Shown one piece after another: positions 22,251 through 35,885 of a stretch of DNA of 64,000 nt. The DNA lies in assembly GCF_002994745.2 (NCBI RefSeq), contig NC_037094.1, forward strand, positions 15,065,001-15,129,000, read 5' to 3'. The position numbers were made by a program, and so were the translations under genes. The notes beneath the pieces are model-generated. The model had not been told where the DNA came from and searched no databases. It saw only the letters and a program-made list of their open reading frames with translations. The DNA comes from Rosa chinensis. Its lineage: Eukaryota > Streptophyta > Magnoliopsida > Rosales > Rosaceae. Within the stretch, counting starts at the first letter, position 1. The number at the start of each line of letters is the position of its first letter.

Positions 22251-24272
22251 TCAGATGTTTAAAACTCTTTTTGGAGGATGAATTACAATTAGGTTACGTT
22301 AAGTTTGATTTCTTTTGTTATTGTTATAGAACATTATTGATGAGTAATAAAGTTTATATTTTCTGTTGTGAGCCTAAGAATATCAATTTACAAACAAAAG
22401 TTACAAATGCAAGGTAAGAGTGCACTGGAACACATGCACAATATTCATTTACTAATAATGATTCTTACAATAAGGAAGATGCTAGCTGTGTTCCTTTTTA
22501 GGTTTACAAATAAACAGAGGTATAGCCCTAGGTGGCCATAGCTTATTCAACAAATTCATTGAGGCGTGAGCATTCAAGAAATAAATGAGAAGGCATCTTC
22601 AAGGATGAGTAATGTTTAAGTCTTTTAGGATTATGAAATCCCACTTCAATTATTTGCGGTACAAATTATGAACGTCTCTTCTCTCAGTTGTTTGGAATTG
22701 TATAATTTGGCTAGATCAATGGTCTTATCACTTTCAAGTTTCAACATTAGTTAATTCATACACCCTCAGCTAACCCCTATAATACACTTTAATATGGAAA
22801 ACTGTTACTATTAAGATGAAATACCAAACATATAGGTTCAAACTTTGTCCAATAAGTAGCAACAATAGGATCCCTCAAAAGGAACACGCCTAGGAGCTTT
22901 TGGGTCAAATTATTCACTTTGAGCTCATAATTATGTGGACAAAAGGAGCTGCAATGAGTGTATATTATAATGCAAGCAGTCAAGATTCAAGAAGCTAAGT
23001 ATTTAATAATCCTCTAAACTTTATCTTGCAATATGATAATTAGATACAGGTGTCAATTTCCAAACTTCTTTGCTATGTTGACCCTTTTTGAATTGAGCCC
23101 TATATGTGCTTGTCCAATGTTGAAAGTGACCGAGGAATGTGTCTAAACCTTCACCCAAAAATTCGGTGTGTGTTTGATGCTATCAGGAAATTGACTACTC
23201 AGATGAACAGAAGCAAATCTATGCAAAGATTTAGTTAGCCATTAAAACACACAAAACAAAACCTAAATAGAGCAGAAACTTTGGGACATTTGGCTATAGG
23301 GTGTTTAGGAGATAAATAGGCAGATTATTTAGACATTTCTCCCTACATGAACCCTCCAAGTAGGAATTTAAAACTTAAAAAGTGAGTAGCCAACACTTAA
23401 CAATAGTGCTCGAATTTGACTCGATTCAAATATATTTAGTCCACGTTTGGTTGGAACTCAATTCGAGCTTGATTAGTTGCTTTGAAGCCAAACTTGAATA
23501 CTAAGAACTGCCTTATTCACATTCTTCATATTTCTATCACGGAAGTACACCAAATACACAGAATCCTATTCAAACTCAACTGTAGAGCAATTTCTTTGGA
23601 ACGGGGTGGTTTGATCAAATTTTTGGGGTGCAAATAGAATCAAATCCCACAACTTTGAAAAGGTTTCGGCCCATCTCAAGAGGCACACAAACCAATGAAG
23701 CCATTTGGATAATGTCACAAAAGTAGTAACCCAGACCCAGCCCAGCATTGGCCAATAGGATATCGTACACTATTGCTAAGATAGGGAATTAAGGTTTATC
23801 GTCGAATTTCCAGAGCCCAAGGACAAATATTATTATAAATAAATAGCTTGGTGTGGGACATGGGCACCTATTATTTGTTGAATTTTGATACTATCAAAGT
23901 ATCAATCTATCCAGGTTTGTTTTAAAACCCAGGGGTTTTCTTTGCAGTTTGATCACATCAAATCAAACAAGGTAATAGGGAAGAAGCCATTCAATTTCTC
24001 TCTCAAATCTTCTGCATATTTTATTGAACCCATTTAATTTTTTTTTTTAAAATTCTGTTTAGTATTTCTCTGATTTTTGGTGTCCATAATTTATGTTATC
24101 CATATATTCTTATAAGAAGTAGCAATGGGGTCTGTTTTTTCTATCTGGGTCTTTTTGATCTAGGTTTTAAGGGCATCTTTATTGGGTTTTAGGCATCTGG
24201 GTATTCATCTCCCAGTTAAAGTTGGAACCTTTATTGGGATTACAGTAGCTTTGTTTAGGATTTTGAATTGAA
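22251..24272. other. Intergenic DNA and promoter of the aminopeptidase gene
   Basis: Nothing recognisable as a gene. The last 250-300 bp before 24273 are presumably promoter and 5' UTR of the M1 aminopeptidase. Confidence 0.45.
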
Positions 24273-27200
24273 ATGGCTCGGTTGGTTCTGCCATGCAAGA
24301 GTTCGGCTTTTGTGAGGACCAGTCTTCTGGGATTGATCTCATCTGCTCCTGTGATTACTCTTATCCAATTTCTCTCATTGATTAATGGTCTCTGTGCTTT
24401 GTGTTTGAATCTGTGAAAGGGTATAAGTGGTGTCACTGATGTGTGTGAGATGCCGTATTGATTCCCAGAAAATTCAAACTAGGAATCCATTAAAGGGTTG
24501 CAAAGTCTGCTTCTTTTTCTTCTCTTGAGAGTTATTTTCTTTCAATCTGTGAAAGTAAACACATGTGATTATTATTCTCCGTGTGTGTGAAAAGGTTCTA
24601 ACTTATAAGCAGTGTCACTGTTGCCCCTTGAGATGCTCAATTGAATTCTTAAATAAGACTGGAGCATATTTCTTTATTTTCAACTAGGAATCTGTTAAAG
24701 GGTTGCAAGTTGTGCCACTCTGTTGTGACTACTAGCATTGATTCCTTTTCTTCTCTTCAGATTTATTTTACTGTCAATTGTCTCTTCTTGGCTATGTCTT
24801 ATCAGCTTTTCGAATAGAATGGCAGGTTTATGTGGTATTTGGTTCTGTATAAAAAGAGCGCACGCATGATTGTATAGATACATTTTGTGAACATGTGGCT
24901 GCATTGTATAATTTCTGTAGTCTGTCCGCTTGTGTAAATGGATTTTTGTTTTGATTTTGAAGCGTCACAGCCGTGTTAGTTTCTTGAGGAATTCAGCAAA
25001 ACAAGTTTCCAGATATCGCTTTCTTACTTCAGAGGTTTGTGTGTGTGTGTGTGTGTTTTTTTTCCTACTTTTGTTTGCTTATGTTTAGAGTATTATTTTC
25101 CAGTGATGACATATTATATCAAATTTCTTAGGTCTCTTAATAATTGATGTTTTCAGGCTGTGTGCCGAAGGAATTGTCGCTTTCCATATACTTCAGTACC
25201 GGTAAGTTTCATTGCTTTTACCGGAAACTGGTTATCTGTTCTTGTAGTTTCTGTATGTACACACCTATGTTTATGAGTGCAGTGTCCATTTATCTGTTTG
25301 TTGTACCAGTACAAATTTTATGTTTCAGACAGATGTTGTAGTTTTTTTCTTTCATATGAGTTTGTTAGTCATATGCAACTCTTGAACTCGTTTCAGAGAG
25401 ATAGGCAAGGAAGCAGTAGGTTAATCTGTTCAGTTGCCACAGAAACTGTGCCAGAGCAAGTCGAAGAGTCTAAAATGGGTACACCAAAGGAAATCTTTTT
25501 GAAGGATTACAAAATGCCTGATTACTACTTTGACACGGTATGCTAAACTTATACCCAATCAAGTATCTATCTTTGGTTGGATTCTGATTTTTTTTCTTTA
25601 ATTTTTTTTGCGGCTACTTATGGAGCTACTACTACAGGTGGATTTGAAATTTTCACTTGGTGAGGAGAAAACAATTGTTACTTCAAAAATAGCTGTGTTT
25701 CCCAGAGTTGAAGGTAGTCTTGTGACCACTCTTCCCATTTAATACTTGATTGGTCAAGAATATTTGTATCTGTTTCATCTCATCTTGGGAACACCCTGTT
25801 CATATGAACAAATCTACTTTCTTGGAAAATTCTATCACTTGTCTGGAACAATCTTCATTGCTTATCTTTTTCAATGATGTTCCATGTGACTTTGAAGAAC
25901 TTATTATCAGTCTCTATGACAGGCTCCTCTTCCCCATTGGTCTTGGACGGGAAAGATCTTAAGTTGCTCTCTATTCGCATCAATAGCAAGGATATAAAGG
26001 CATGTAGTTTCTATTATTCTATTGAATGAACTTTTACTTAATGCAATGCATAGAAAGGGTTGTTTAAGTTGCCATCTTTTAATAGATATATACACAGATC
26101 AACAGTCTGTACTTTCCTATTTTATACATTCTTCATGTACTTATTTCTGTGTCATAAAGTGCTGTTTTTTCTTGCCTTCCCACCTTCGGGAAAGGGTATA
26201 TTTTGTAGCATACTTACTGTTTTCCCCCCTTATAGGAGGACGACTACCAATTGGATTCGCGCCACCTGACGATAAAATCACTACCTAGTGGTACATTTAC
26301 TTTAGAAATTGAAACAGAGACGTATCCCCAGAAGAACACATCATTAGAGGTGCTTGTCATCATATCTACAATTTTTTTCTTCCTAATATTGGTTTCTTTT
26401 TTACCCTAACCTGAGATTAGTTTTACTGTAGGGTCTTTACAAGTCATCTGGGAATTTCTGTACTCAGTGTGAAGCTGAAGGTTTTCGTAAAATCACATTC
26501 TATCAGGTTTGAAAAGTTTAATTGATTGTATACCTGCAGTCATAGTTATAAAAGATTGATCAACTTCTGCTGTACTGATTGTTTTTAATTTGAAACAGGA
26601 CCGTCCTGATATAATGGCAAAATATACATGCCGCATTGAAGCTGATAGATCATTATACCCAGTGTTGTTGTCTAATGGAAATCTCATAGAGCAGGGAGAC
26701 CTGGAGGTGAACATCATTTACGAAGCAAGCAATTACATAGATTCTAAGTGTACTGTTATTTATCTTAGTTGTGTGCCTTTGGTTCAGGGTAACAAACATT
26801 ATGCTCTTTGGGAGGATCCGTTCAAGAAACCCTGCTACTTGTTTGCTTTGGTTGCTGGACAGCTTGAGAGTAGAGATGACACATTTGTTACTCGATCAGG
26901 TCGGACGGTGGCCTTGAGGATTTGGACCCCAGCTCAAGACGTACCAAAGACTGCACATGCCATGTATTCACTAAAGGCGGCTATGAAATGGGATGAGGAT
27001 GTGAGTATCTTCATGTTAAGAAAAGTATTGGTTTTAATATCGTAGGTTTATTATTTATATTTTGATTACATAGCATATTGTACTCTGCTCACATGTGTTG
27101 CCTATTCCTCACAGGTTTTTGGTCTTGAGTATGACCTGGATCTCTTCAACATTGTAGCTGTTCCAGATTTTAACATGTATGTGCTATTTTTCTTTCTGGA

Positions 27201-28868
27201 TAATAGTTAATCATCTAATTAAGCATGCATTTGAAAGTTGGATTTTCAAAATGGAAAGTGGCTAATGTTCATTTCCCTAAGTTCACCGTTTTCGATCGTG
27301 TAATTACTGATGTTTTCCTTTTGATCCTTGTTCAATTATTAGGGGAGCTATGGAAAACAAGAGCTTGAATGTAAGTTTTCTTTAATAATGTAGCCTTGTC
27401 ACAATGGATCAGTTCCATATATTCCATTAAGTTTATAATAATTGAATTGAAACTCTACAGATCTTCAATTCCAAACTTGTCTTGGCATCTCCAGAAACTG
27501 CTTCTGATGGAGATTATGCTGCCATTTTGGGAGTCATTGGCCATGAGGTATGTTTATTGCAAAGTCCCATCCTATGATAATTTAAGATTAATGGCCTGGA
27601 ATAGAATTAGTTCTGATCCTTTTCTACCCTTTTTTTGTTTTAATTTTTATCTTTTGCAGTATTTCCATAACTGGACTGGCAACAGGTTGGTTTATCTACA
27701 GTGCAGTATATTTTATTTTGGAGGATATGCATAATGCATCCTGTCCTGTCCTGTGTGCCTCCTTCCCTTTTTCTTTTTACATCCTCAGACCTTTCGACCT
27801 TGTCTGTACATACATTCTATATCCGTTTAAGTTTCTTATTGAAGTCTGTAATCTGAAAATAGCTGCATCTGTTCAAAGTGGGTTCAGCATGTAGCCATGT
27901 ACTGAACAGGAATCTTTTTTATTTTTTATTTTAACGAAGAATATGGGAGCTAATTATTTCTCTTATATAAACTGCAGAGTGACATGTCGTGACTGGTTTC
28001 AGCTCAGCCTGAAGGAGGGTCTTACTGTGTTCCGTGATCAGGTATAACTTTTTAACTCTTTCCGTAAGGCACTTGGTGACATTTATAACCTTATAGCTTG
28101 ATCCTTTGACATATGGATTATTGCTCATTTATGATCTTTATTTATATGTAGGAATTTTCATCTGATATGGGTAGTCGCACTGTAAAGCGGATTGGTGATG
28201 TTTCCAAACTCAGAACTTATCAGTTTCCACAGGTACCTTTTGATTTTGTGTTTCTACAACTTCTAATTGAGACTTTATTTTGTGCATACTATATTACTGA
28301 GTTTTCGTAAGTTGTGAGCCCAGAGTTGGGTGTGCATTAGATGCTCTAACTGGATACTGTGCCACATTTCAGTGCTGATATATGTTTTTTTGGTCTTTTA
28401 GGATGCTGGTCCCATGGCTCATCCTGTGCGGCCACATTCTTACATCAAGGTCAGATATCATCTTTTATTTGGTAGCACTCAATCTATAGTTGGTAGATTA
28501 TTCTCATACTTTTCTAACTACTGTCTTTGAACGCGTATTCACATTGTTTTCTTTTCTTGCAGATGGATAACTTCTATACAGGCATGTTCATTTTTCCTCC
28601 AAACATTTGTTTAGAGTAGAGCCGTATACATTTATTTTTCCTGAATGCCATAGGACTTGTGATCTCATTGTTGATATATTTGGTTCCTTGTGCAATCACG
28701 TTGGATATGATTCAACTTGTGGGCCATTGCTGACTTCTACATGCAGTGACGGTAGGGATTTGCAACCGTATGTTTATTTTTTTTATCTCTTTTTCTATAA
28801 TCCATGAACAAGGTTTCTAATTATCCTTTGTTGTTCCGTTTTTACCTAACAGGTGTATGAAAAGGTTT

Positions 28869-28906
<38 letters not shown>

Positions 28907-31900
28907 CAGACAGAAAAATCTAGTGTCAGTATTATAATGATTTATTCTTATGATCCAATTTTATCAGGGAGCTGAAGTGGTCAGGATGTACAAAACCTTA
29001 CTCGGGACTGAAGGATTCCGAAAGGTAACATAGAAGATATGTCTAAGACTGGTTCTTGAATGATTAGAGATCCCCATTTTGCATTGTCAGTTTATACGAG
29101 TTCTCCCTATTCAGGGTATGGATCTTTACTTCAAGAGACATGATGGACAAGCTGTAACCTGTGAAGACTTTTTTGCTGCCATGCGAGATGCCAACAATGC
29201 AGATTTTGCTAACTTCTTACAATGGTATACATCTCTTTCACTTTTTTTGTGTTTCCTTTTGATGGTTTTAATACTGACATCTTAGTGTAACTAAACTGCA
29301 GGTACTCCCAGGCTGGGACCCCTGTTGTCAAAGTTGCATCGTCTTACAACGCTGAAGCCCGTACTTTTTCTTTGAAATTTAGGTATGTAATTGCGGTCTA
29401 ATTTTTTGTGTTTTGCTTTATCTTTCTCTTTTATTTGGTGGAATTGATAACTAGCTGTGTTGGAATGTGGACATGATCAGTCAAGAGGTACCACCAACTC
29501 CAGGGCAGCCTGTTAAAGAACCTATGTTCATTCCAGTGGCAGTAGGTTTGCTTGATTCAACTGGCAAGGAGATTTCGCTCTCCTCTGTGTATCATGATGG
29601 GACATTGCAATATATTGCTAGCAATGGTCAGCCAGTCTACACAACAGTTCTTAGAGTAACGAAGGTCGGTTCAAATTTCCCATGTGAACCTATGCTTCCT
29701 TCAATCTAATATTTTGGTTGATACCATATTGTGTTGGTACTAATGTCAGGCAGGGTTTTGGTTGGTTTTTGGTTTCTTTTGCCTTTGGAGGCTACATATA
29801 CCAAAACTTATCTTTGATTGGCAATTAATCTCTAATAGTAGCTAGACCATTTCTTACTCTTTTTTTTTGGTGTGTCAACATCCTATTTGTATTCTTCACT
29901 CAAAGTTAACCAGTTAAATAAAAAATGACAATTGCTGCTACTGCTGTTGTTAGAGTAGGTGAACTTTTCAACACCAATTTACCAGATGGTATATATTGTG
30001 GGAAAAGATGCGGGTATTGTAGTGTAAAATTGAATTCTAATATACACCAACTTTCCTAAGTGCTTGTATTGAGAACTGAGATACGGCCTGCTACCTGTTT
30101 TGAGATATAGCCAAGGAAAGTTCTTGCTGATCGATGTTCGCATATTATATAACAGTTGTACTTTCCTATGCAGAAAGAAGAAGAGTTTGTCTTCTCTGAT
30201 GTATCTGAGCGGCCCATTCCATCTCTACTACGCGGCTATAGTGCACCTATTCGTCTGGAAACTGATCTCACTGATGATGATCTCTATTTACTCCTCGCTT
30301 ATGATTCAGATGGATTCAATCGGTTTGTCTTTTAATACCTCAAAACTCTCTTATGATTAGTTGAAACCCCTGAATGAGAACTTTACATTTTCAAATTTGT
30401 ATTGTAGCTGGGAGGCGGGACAAGTGCTGGCGCGTAAGTTGATGCTAAGTTTGGTTGCTGATTTTCAACAAAACAAACCTTTGGTCTTGAATCCTAAGTT
30501 TCTGCATGGGCTCAAAAGCATACTATCCGACTCTAGCTTGGATAAAGTATGGATGGTGCCATTATTATTTTTCTCTTTTCAAATGTAATTTGGGACTTTG
30601 GGAGAATTAATAGATTATTTAACTTTATTGCTTTGGTTTACTAGGAATTTGTTGCAAAAGCAATAACTCTGCCTGGCGAAGTAGAGATAATGGATATCAT
30701 GGAAGTTGCAGATCCTGATGCTGCTCATGCTGTTCGAACTTTTATAAAGAAGCAGCTTGCAAATGAACTGAAAGCAGAGCTTCTTCGCACAGTAAGCTAA
30801 TATTTTGAGGATTTACTTGATCATTTATAGAGCAATTACTGCTATGTGCTTTTTTTACTTTTAAATGTAATCTATACAGAAATGAACTTGAACTATGTAT
30901 GATTCACAGGTTGAGAACAACAGGAGCTCAGAAGAGTACGTGTTTGACCACCCTAATCTGGCCAGACGTGCTCTGAAGAATATTGCTCTTGGTCTGTTAT
31001 ATTCTTTTGTAAGATGATTTTATTCAGTATTGGTGAAGTTGAACTTTTAATGAACTGACTATTTTGTTTCATTTATAGCATATCTTGCCTCCCTTGAAGA
31101 TTCAACATGCACTGAGCTTGTGCTACATGAGTATAAGGCTGCCACAAACATGACCGATCAGTTTGCAGCTTTGGCGGCCATAGCCCAAAATCCTGGTAAA
31201 GCTCGTGATGATGTTCTGGCTGACTTCTATAGCAAGTGGCAGGATGACTTTTTGGTAAAACTCCTTCCCCAACTCCTTCCCACCCTCCCTCCCTCCCTCT
31301 TCAAAGGATCTAAAGTGCTCCCAATACTACCCACAATTGTTTTGTTGTTCAGTGTGCCTGCGTTCTTTTATTGTTCAATATGTGTTCTTTTATTGTTCAA
31401 TATGTTTGTATTTTCAATCCTTCCTACAGTTTTTCCACTTCTCTCGGTTGTGTAAATAAAGCTTCTCCATTTCTCTTGTTTTAAAATTTGTATTGCTCTC
31501 TTCAGGTTGTGAATAAATGGTTTGCACTTCAAGCTGCGTCTGACATTCCCGGTAATGTTGAGAATGTGCGGAAGCTCTTAAGCCACCCAGCATTTGACTT
31601 GCGTAATCCAAACAAGGTGTACTCACTGATTGGGGGTTTCTGTAGTTCTCCTGTGAACTTTCATGGGAAGGATGGATCAGGCTACAAGTTTTTGGGAGAA
31701 ATCGTGACTGAATTAGATAAAATAAATCCTCAGGTCCTTTCAGAGATTTTTTTTTTTAATCATAAATTGGTTGGTTGGTGGAATATAATATTCATTGCTA
31801 ATAATGTTCTTGATCATTAAATGCAGGTGGCCTCCCGCATGGTGTCAGCCTTCTCAAGGTGGAAGCGCTTTGATGTAACCCGGCAAAACCTTGCCAAGGT

Positions 31901-32125
31901 AACAATTAATCCTCTTTTGTTGTTGGGTATTCCTTTGTTTTTCGTACTGCAACTCACAATGTTCATATACTGTGCATACCTAAGCATTGTTCCTTTTCCA
32001 TACCGGAGCAGCATAGTAATATAACTGCCGTTTGGTGGTTGCAGGCACAGCTGGAGAAGATATTGTCCACCAATGGACTTTCAGAAAACGTGTTTGAGAT
32101 TGCTTCAAAGAGCTTGGCTGCTTGA
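24273..32125 (+). CDS. M1-family metallo-aminopeptidase, organellar (plant PepN-type, At1g63770-like)
   Basis: I assembled 32 in-phase exons: 24273-24350, 24963-25034, 25157-25201, 25397-25537, 25638-25713, 25923-25999, 26236-26349, 26432-26506, 26599-26706, 26788-27000, 27115-27176, 27343-27370, 27461-27547, 27660-27685, 27978-28041, 28152-28232, 28402-28449, 28563-28581, 28747-28751, 28853-28864, 28968-29024, 29115-29224, 29302-29382, 29481-29664, 30174-30322, 30408-30546, 30645-30791, 30910-30991, 31079-31254, 31506-31733, 31827-31898, 32045-32125. Total 2937 nt, 978 residues, near the family's usual length. The exopeptidase motif GAMEN is at about 355-359 and zinc motif HEYFH at 391-395, with the third ligand Glu at about 414 (KEG). 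The Ser/Arg-rich N-terminus ([13 protein letters not shown]) looks like a plastid or mitochondrial transit peptide. It removes N-terminal residues during peptide turnover. Two introns start with GC and exon 19 is 5 nt. No lesion seen. Confidence 0.93.
26000..26235 (+). other. GC-AG intron 6 of the aminopeptidase gene
   Basis: The donor reads AAG|GCATGT and the acceptor TATAG|GAG. The nearby GT at 26004 would break the frame, while the GC donor restores the family sequence (..[14 protein letters not shown]). Confidence 0.75.
28582..28746 (+). other. GC-AG intron 18 preceding a 5-nt micro-exon
   Basis: The donor reads ACAG|GCATGT and the acceptor ATGCAG|TGACG. Together with the next exon it restores the conserved NFYTVTVYEK segment. 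Confidence 0.72.
28747..28751 (+). other. 5-nt micro-exon 19 (TGACG)
   Basis: It is flanked by CAG| and |GTAGGG. It adds two bases to a Val codon and one Thr codon, exactly the residues missing between exon 18 (NFYT) and exon 20 (VYEK) relative to PepN-family proteins. Confidence 0.72.
28869..28904 (+). repeat. (CT)n microsatellite in an aminopeptidase intron
   Basis: About 18 CT units immediately after the donor of the intron following the 12-nt exon 20. Confidence 0.9.
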
Positions 32126-33720
32126 ATTCGGAGAAATCACATACATGTGTTTCATTCTCGAGTTTTAGACTTTTAGTTCCGTAGAAATAAATACCTATCT
32201 ACTTGTTATGATGGAAGGGGTATCTCACCAAGATGTTAAGTACGACATAAATACTGGATACGCAGACCACTCTAGTGGGATATAATATTCCTTGCTCTTT
32301 CTAAAATTCGTGTAGAACTGTTTTTCTTTTCACTTGGCCAATATGATGTGGAACAAAGATTGGAATATCGGCTTTCGTCAGTATGGAAACAGAACCTTCA
32401 TGTATCAACGACTGAGAGTTGCCCTCCAACAAAGGTAGCTGCCAGTCTTTCTGTATTAGGTTCCTGGAAGAAACCATGCCAGAGTCATAATAGAAAGTCA
32501 GACCACCTTACCTAAGTTAGGCTGGAGTCCTTTTCTGGATCAACAAATGGATAAGCTGACCATAACTTCTAGGTATAGAATGTTGTTTTGCAATTGTTGT
32601 TTACTCAACATTTGTGTAGGTTACGCCACAGCAGTAGATATTTTGCCTAACAAAGTAAAATGGAAAGGAAAAGCTGAGCAAAATACCATTCAAATAAGGA
32701 GAAAAACTATTAAGCTAATGGATTTGGATTGAAATAGGGATTGAATGCATCATTTTCAACGGACCTAGAAATGTCTATATCATAGGATTTAAGATTATAT
32801 TGCAAAGGATCCAAACTCAGAACGAGGTTTTTTTTATTTTTTACTCTGTTTTGACCAAGTCCAAAAGGTAAAGGGGTTAACTCGTGAAGGCAATAATTGT
32901 GAAAACGTTTAATGAGTTGATCATGATTAATGTTCTTAAGAGTCAAAAGTAAGCCCATCACTGTAACTACTTAAAGTTAATTGCTGAGTTTAGGCATCAT
33001 AAAATAGAATCAGACCCATTTTGATTGTGATTGCAAATTTGCTTATTCAACTCATATGGAAGGAAATAGAACATGGTAATGAGTAGATAGCGATGAAGTT
33101 CACTTTTAGATAAACACATGAATAATCTCTATTCCCTCTAAAGCATGTGGCTGTGAACATGATGCCTAGCTGCCTACTAAAAATAAGTATGAAGTATGGG
33201 TCCTCTCAAGAGAGTATCGGTGATTATGCTTTTCACACAACACATGGTGTTGAAAAAGAAAGCTTACAATTAAGGAAACTTAGAAATTAGAACGTGAATT
33301 TCAAGGAAACTCAGAATATGAAATCATAACGAGTTTAATGTAGAGATCAGTATGAAACAACTAGTATATTTCAACGCTTTAAATAAGAAAACATATGATT
33401 GACATATACTTGTAGATTTAAAGAACGTTAATGAAGGCAATCGTTTTTACTCGTTATCATATTGAAAATGGCCTTTAAAAGCTTTTTTGCTAGGTGAGAA
33501 AGCAGTGGGTTTTAAGAGGAGAGATTTAGAGCACCAACATGCGATTACATCAACACGAATGGACGGCTGGATAACATCAAATGCACTTTTTGGTTATTAA
33601 ATAAAAATATTGACTATAAATAATTAAATATTAAGAGCGGAGCACAGTTATTAAGTGATGGATCATTTATACTGCCGTGCACGAAAGAATTTTCAGAGTT
33701 TTAAGACATTAGAAATAGAA
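32126..33720. other. 3' UTR of the aminopeptidase gene and spacer
   Basis: Probable 3' UTR to about 32320, then AT-rich spacer. No other gene or bounded repeat is recognised. Confidence 0.5.
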
Positions 33721-33727
33721 ATAAAAA

Positions 33728-34615
33728 GGGTAAAAACTTCAAATTGTACTTGAACTACTGCGAAAGATATTTTTTAGTACCTACGAATTTTTTTTTATCC
33801 CAAATAGTACCTGAATTATTTGACCGTTACAAATATAGTACCTTTGTTAACTTCTCCGTTAAAGTCACTTACGTGGCATGTACTTTTTAAATAAAAACTT
33901 CAAATGGTATCCGAATTATTGAAAAATGTTTTTTTTTTACCCCAAATGACATCTCAAGTATTGCCCCAAATCGTTTGTTGATAAAATTTTTAGCTAAAAA
34001 TAAATAGTTTTATATATTAGATTTTTTTTATACAAAAACTTATATTGTTTCAACCTATTTATAAAAAAATAGTAAAGGCGCAATACTTGAGGTATCATTT
34101 TGGGTAAAAAAAAAAATTACAAATACCAAAAAATATATTGTGCAATAGTTTGAGTAATATTTAGGGTACGTTTACTTACTTGGAATGTAATGGAATGATT
34201 ACGGAGTAAAAACACTCCTGTGTTTACTAACACATAAAGGAATCAGAATGATTCCAGGTAAAAGAATTCCTGTGTTTACTAACACATGAATGAATCGGAA
34301 TTGGTGTAGGCCCCACCTATTTATCAGGAATCGATTCCTGAATATTCAGGAATTCGATTACGAAGGGGGGAGATGGGTTTAGGAATCATTCCTCCAGAAT
34401 CAATACCGATTCCTTTTTTCTCCCATTCCACTTGTCTCCGATTCATGATTATTTTCTATTCCAAGTAAGTAAAATTAAAGTTTTTATAAAAAAAAGTACA
34501 TATCACAGAAGTAATATATTTGGTAATATGCACATACCATTTATAGTAAAAAGAATTATAAATACTTAAAAATATATTTCATAATAGTTCAGTTACTATT
34601 TGGAGTTTTTACTTT
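33728..34615. mobile_element. TIR element (about 0.9 kb) with a nested MITE
   Basis: The left end (GGGTAAAAACTTCAAATTGT, about 33728) and the reverse complement of the right end (AGTAAAAACTCCAAATAGTA, about 34595-34615) form an imperfect TIR continuing through (T/A)ACTTGAACTA-like sequence. Related CCAAATAGTACCTGAATTATT copies lie inside at 33800-33930. A distinct MITE at about 34164-34480 interrupts it. No coding capacity and no clear target-site duplication. Confidence 0.45.
34164..34480. mobile_element. MITE with TTTACTTACTTGGAAT termini
   Basis: The left end GGGTACGTTTACTTACTTGGAAT and the reverse complement of the right end (TTTTACTTACTTGGAATAG) share about 16 bp. The interior contains GTGTTTACTAACACAT repeated at about 34222 and 34273. 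It interrupts a larger TIR element. Confidence 0.65.
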
Positions 34616-34624
34616 TTACTAAAA

Positions 34625-35885
34625 CAGAAATATAGAGACAAGACCTAAGAGGTAAGTGAGGGGGGTGTACCAACCGTGCAAGCTAGTTCAAAGTGGCGGG
34701 TAAAGGGGGAGAATTTGTTGCGGACGTGGGCTCCACTCAAAAGCCATCAGAGAAAACTTAGGATGGCATGGGCCCCAATCCCCTGCCCCCTCCCCCACCC
34801 ACACGTGCAGCACTGCCACGTTTAGACAAAGACTCTTCCCTCTCTCTTAATATTAATCAAAACCCCCAACTAACACCATCACTAATTGTCCCTTGTTGTA
34901 CGGCGAATTGACCAAAACACCCTCATCCACCCCCAATTGGCAATTGCTACTAAGATCATGTTCTGTTTTGATGAGAGTCCCACATTAGTCACCATACCAC
35001 TACAAGTGGCAAATGGAGTGGCAGATACCTAAAATTTAGATGACATTTCTTGAATAAAAAACAAAAAACGACACAAATCTCACTTCATAATTCTATGTTT
35101 TACATCATTAAATATGTACTTATTTAGAGTTACATTTTTAATAAAAAAAAAACCATCATTCACCGCTCAGGTTGGACAAAAAGTCATTTATGTCAACTTG
35201 ATGCAAACAGACCTAATGATGACTTTTATGACATTAAGCTCGAAATAGTAACACTTATTTCTGCAAGTCGCGCATTCTATTTCTGTACGTCGCTTTCTCT
35301 ATTGGCCGTAACTCATTCAGCAAGTAAATGTTATTCTGTCATTTTCATTACTAAAAAGCAACTGAGTATCTCTCTCGACCACTTCATTTATTACATACTT
35401 GATTTCGCAAGAGAATTCCGTTCAAAACATGGATACGATAATGGTGAGAAACAAGAGAAAACATGACTTGGATGAGAAGAAAGAAAACCCACCAACTTCC
35501 CAACCAGGGGCATTTCAGTAATCTTGAGAATCCTTAATGTGTGATATAATTGAGATTATAAACCCTTAAGCTTTGCCGTGTTTGACCCCAAAAGGTAGTC
35601 CACCCCAAAATAGTAAATAATATAAATATACATACAGACACAGAATTCATATAACACACGCGGACGCCAATATTCAATCCCCCACAAAGATTTGATTTTC
35701 ATTTTTCCATTTCCATCTCAAATTCTTCATCTCTCTCTCTCTCCAAAAACCAGAAAAAGAAGAAGAAAAGATTGCATCTTTCGTTTTCTGCTCAATTTTC
35801 CCGGCGAAATTCGACGTTTTCCGGTGAGATTCCAATGAAAGGCGACGCCTTTCCGTGAAGGAGTGAAACGGCGGCGGCGACGACG
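34625..35885 (+). other. Intergenic DNA, promoter and leader of the HRGP-like gene
   Basis: AT-rich spacer. CT-rich leader sequence with CTCTCTCTCTCTCC (about 35731-35744) lies 140-160 nt upstream of the start at 35886. No other gene. Confidence 0.5.
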
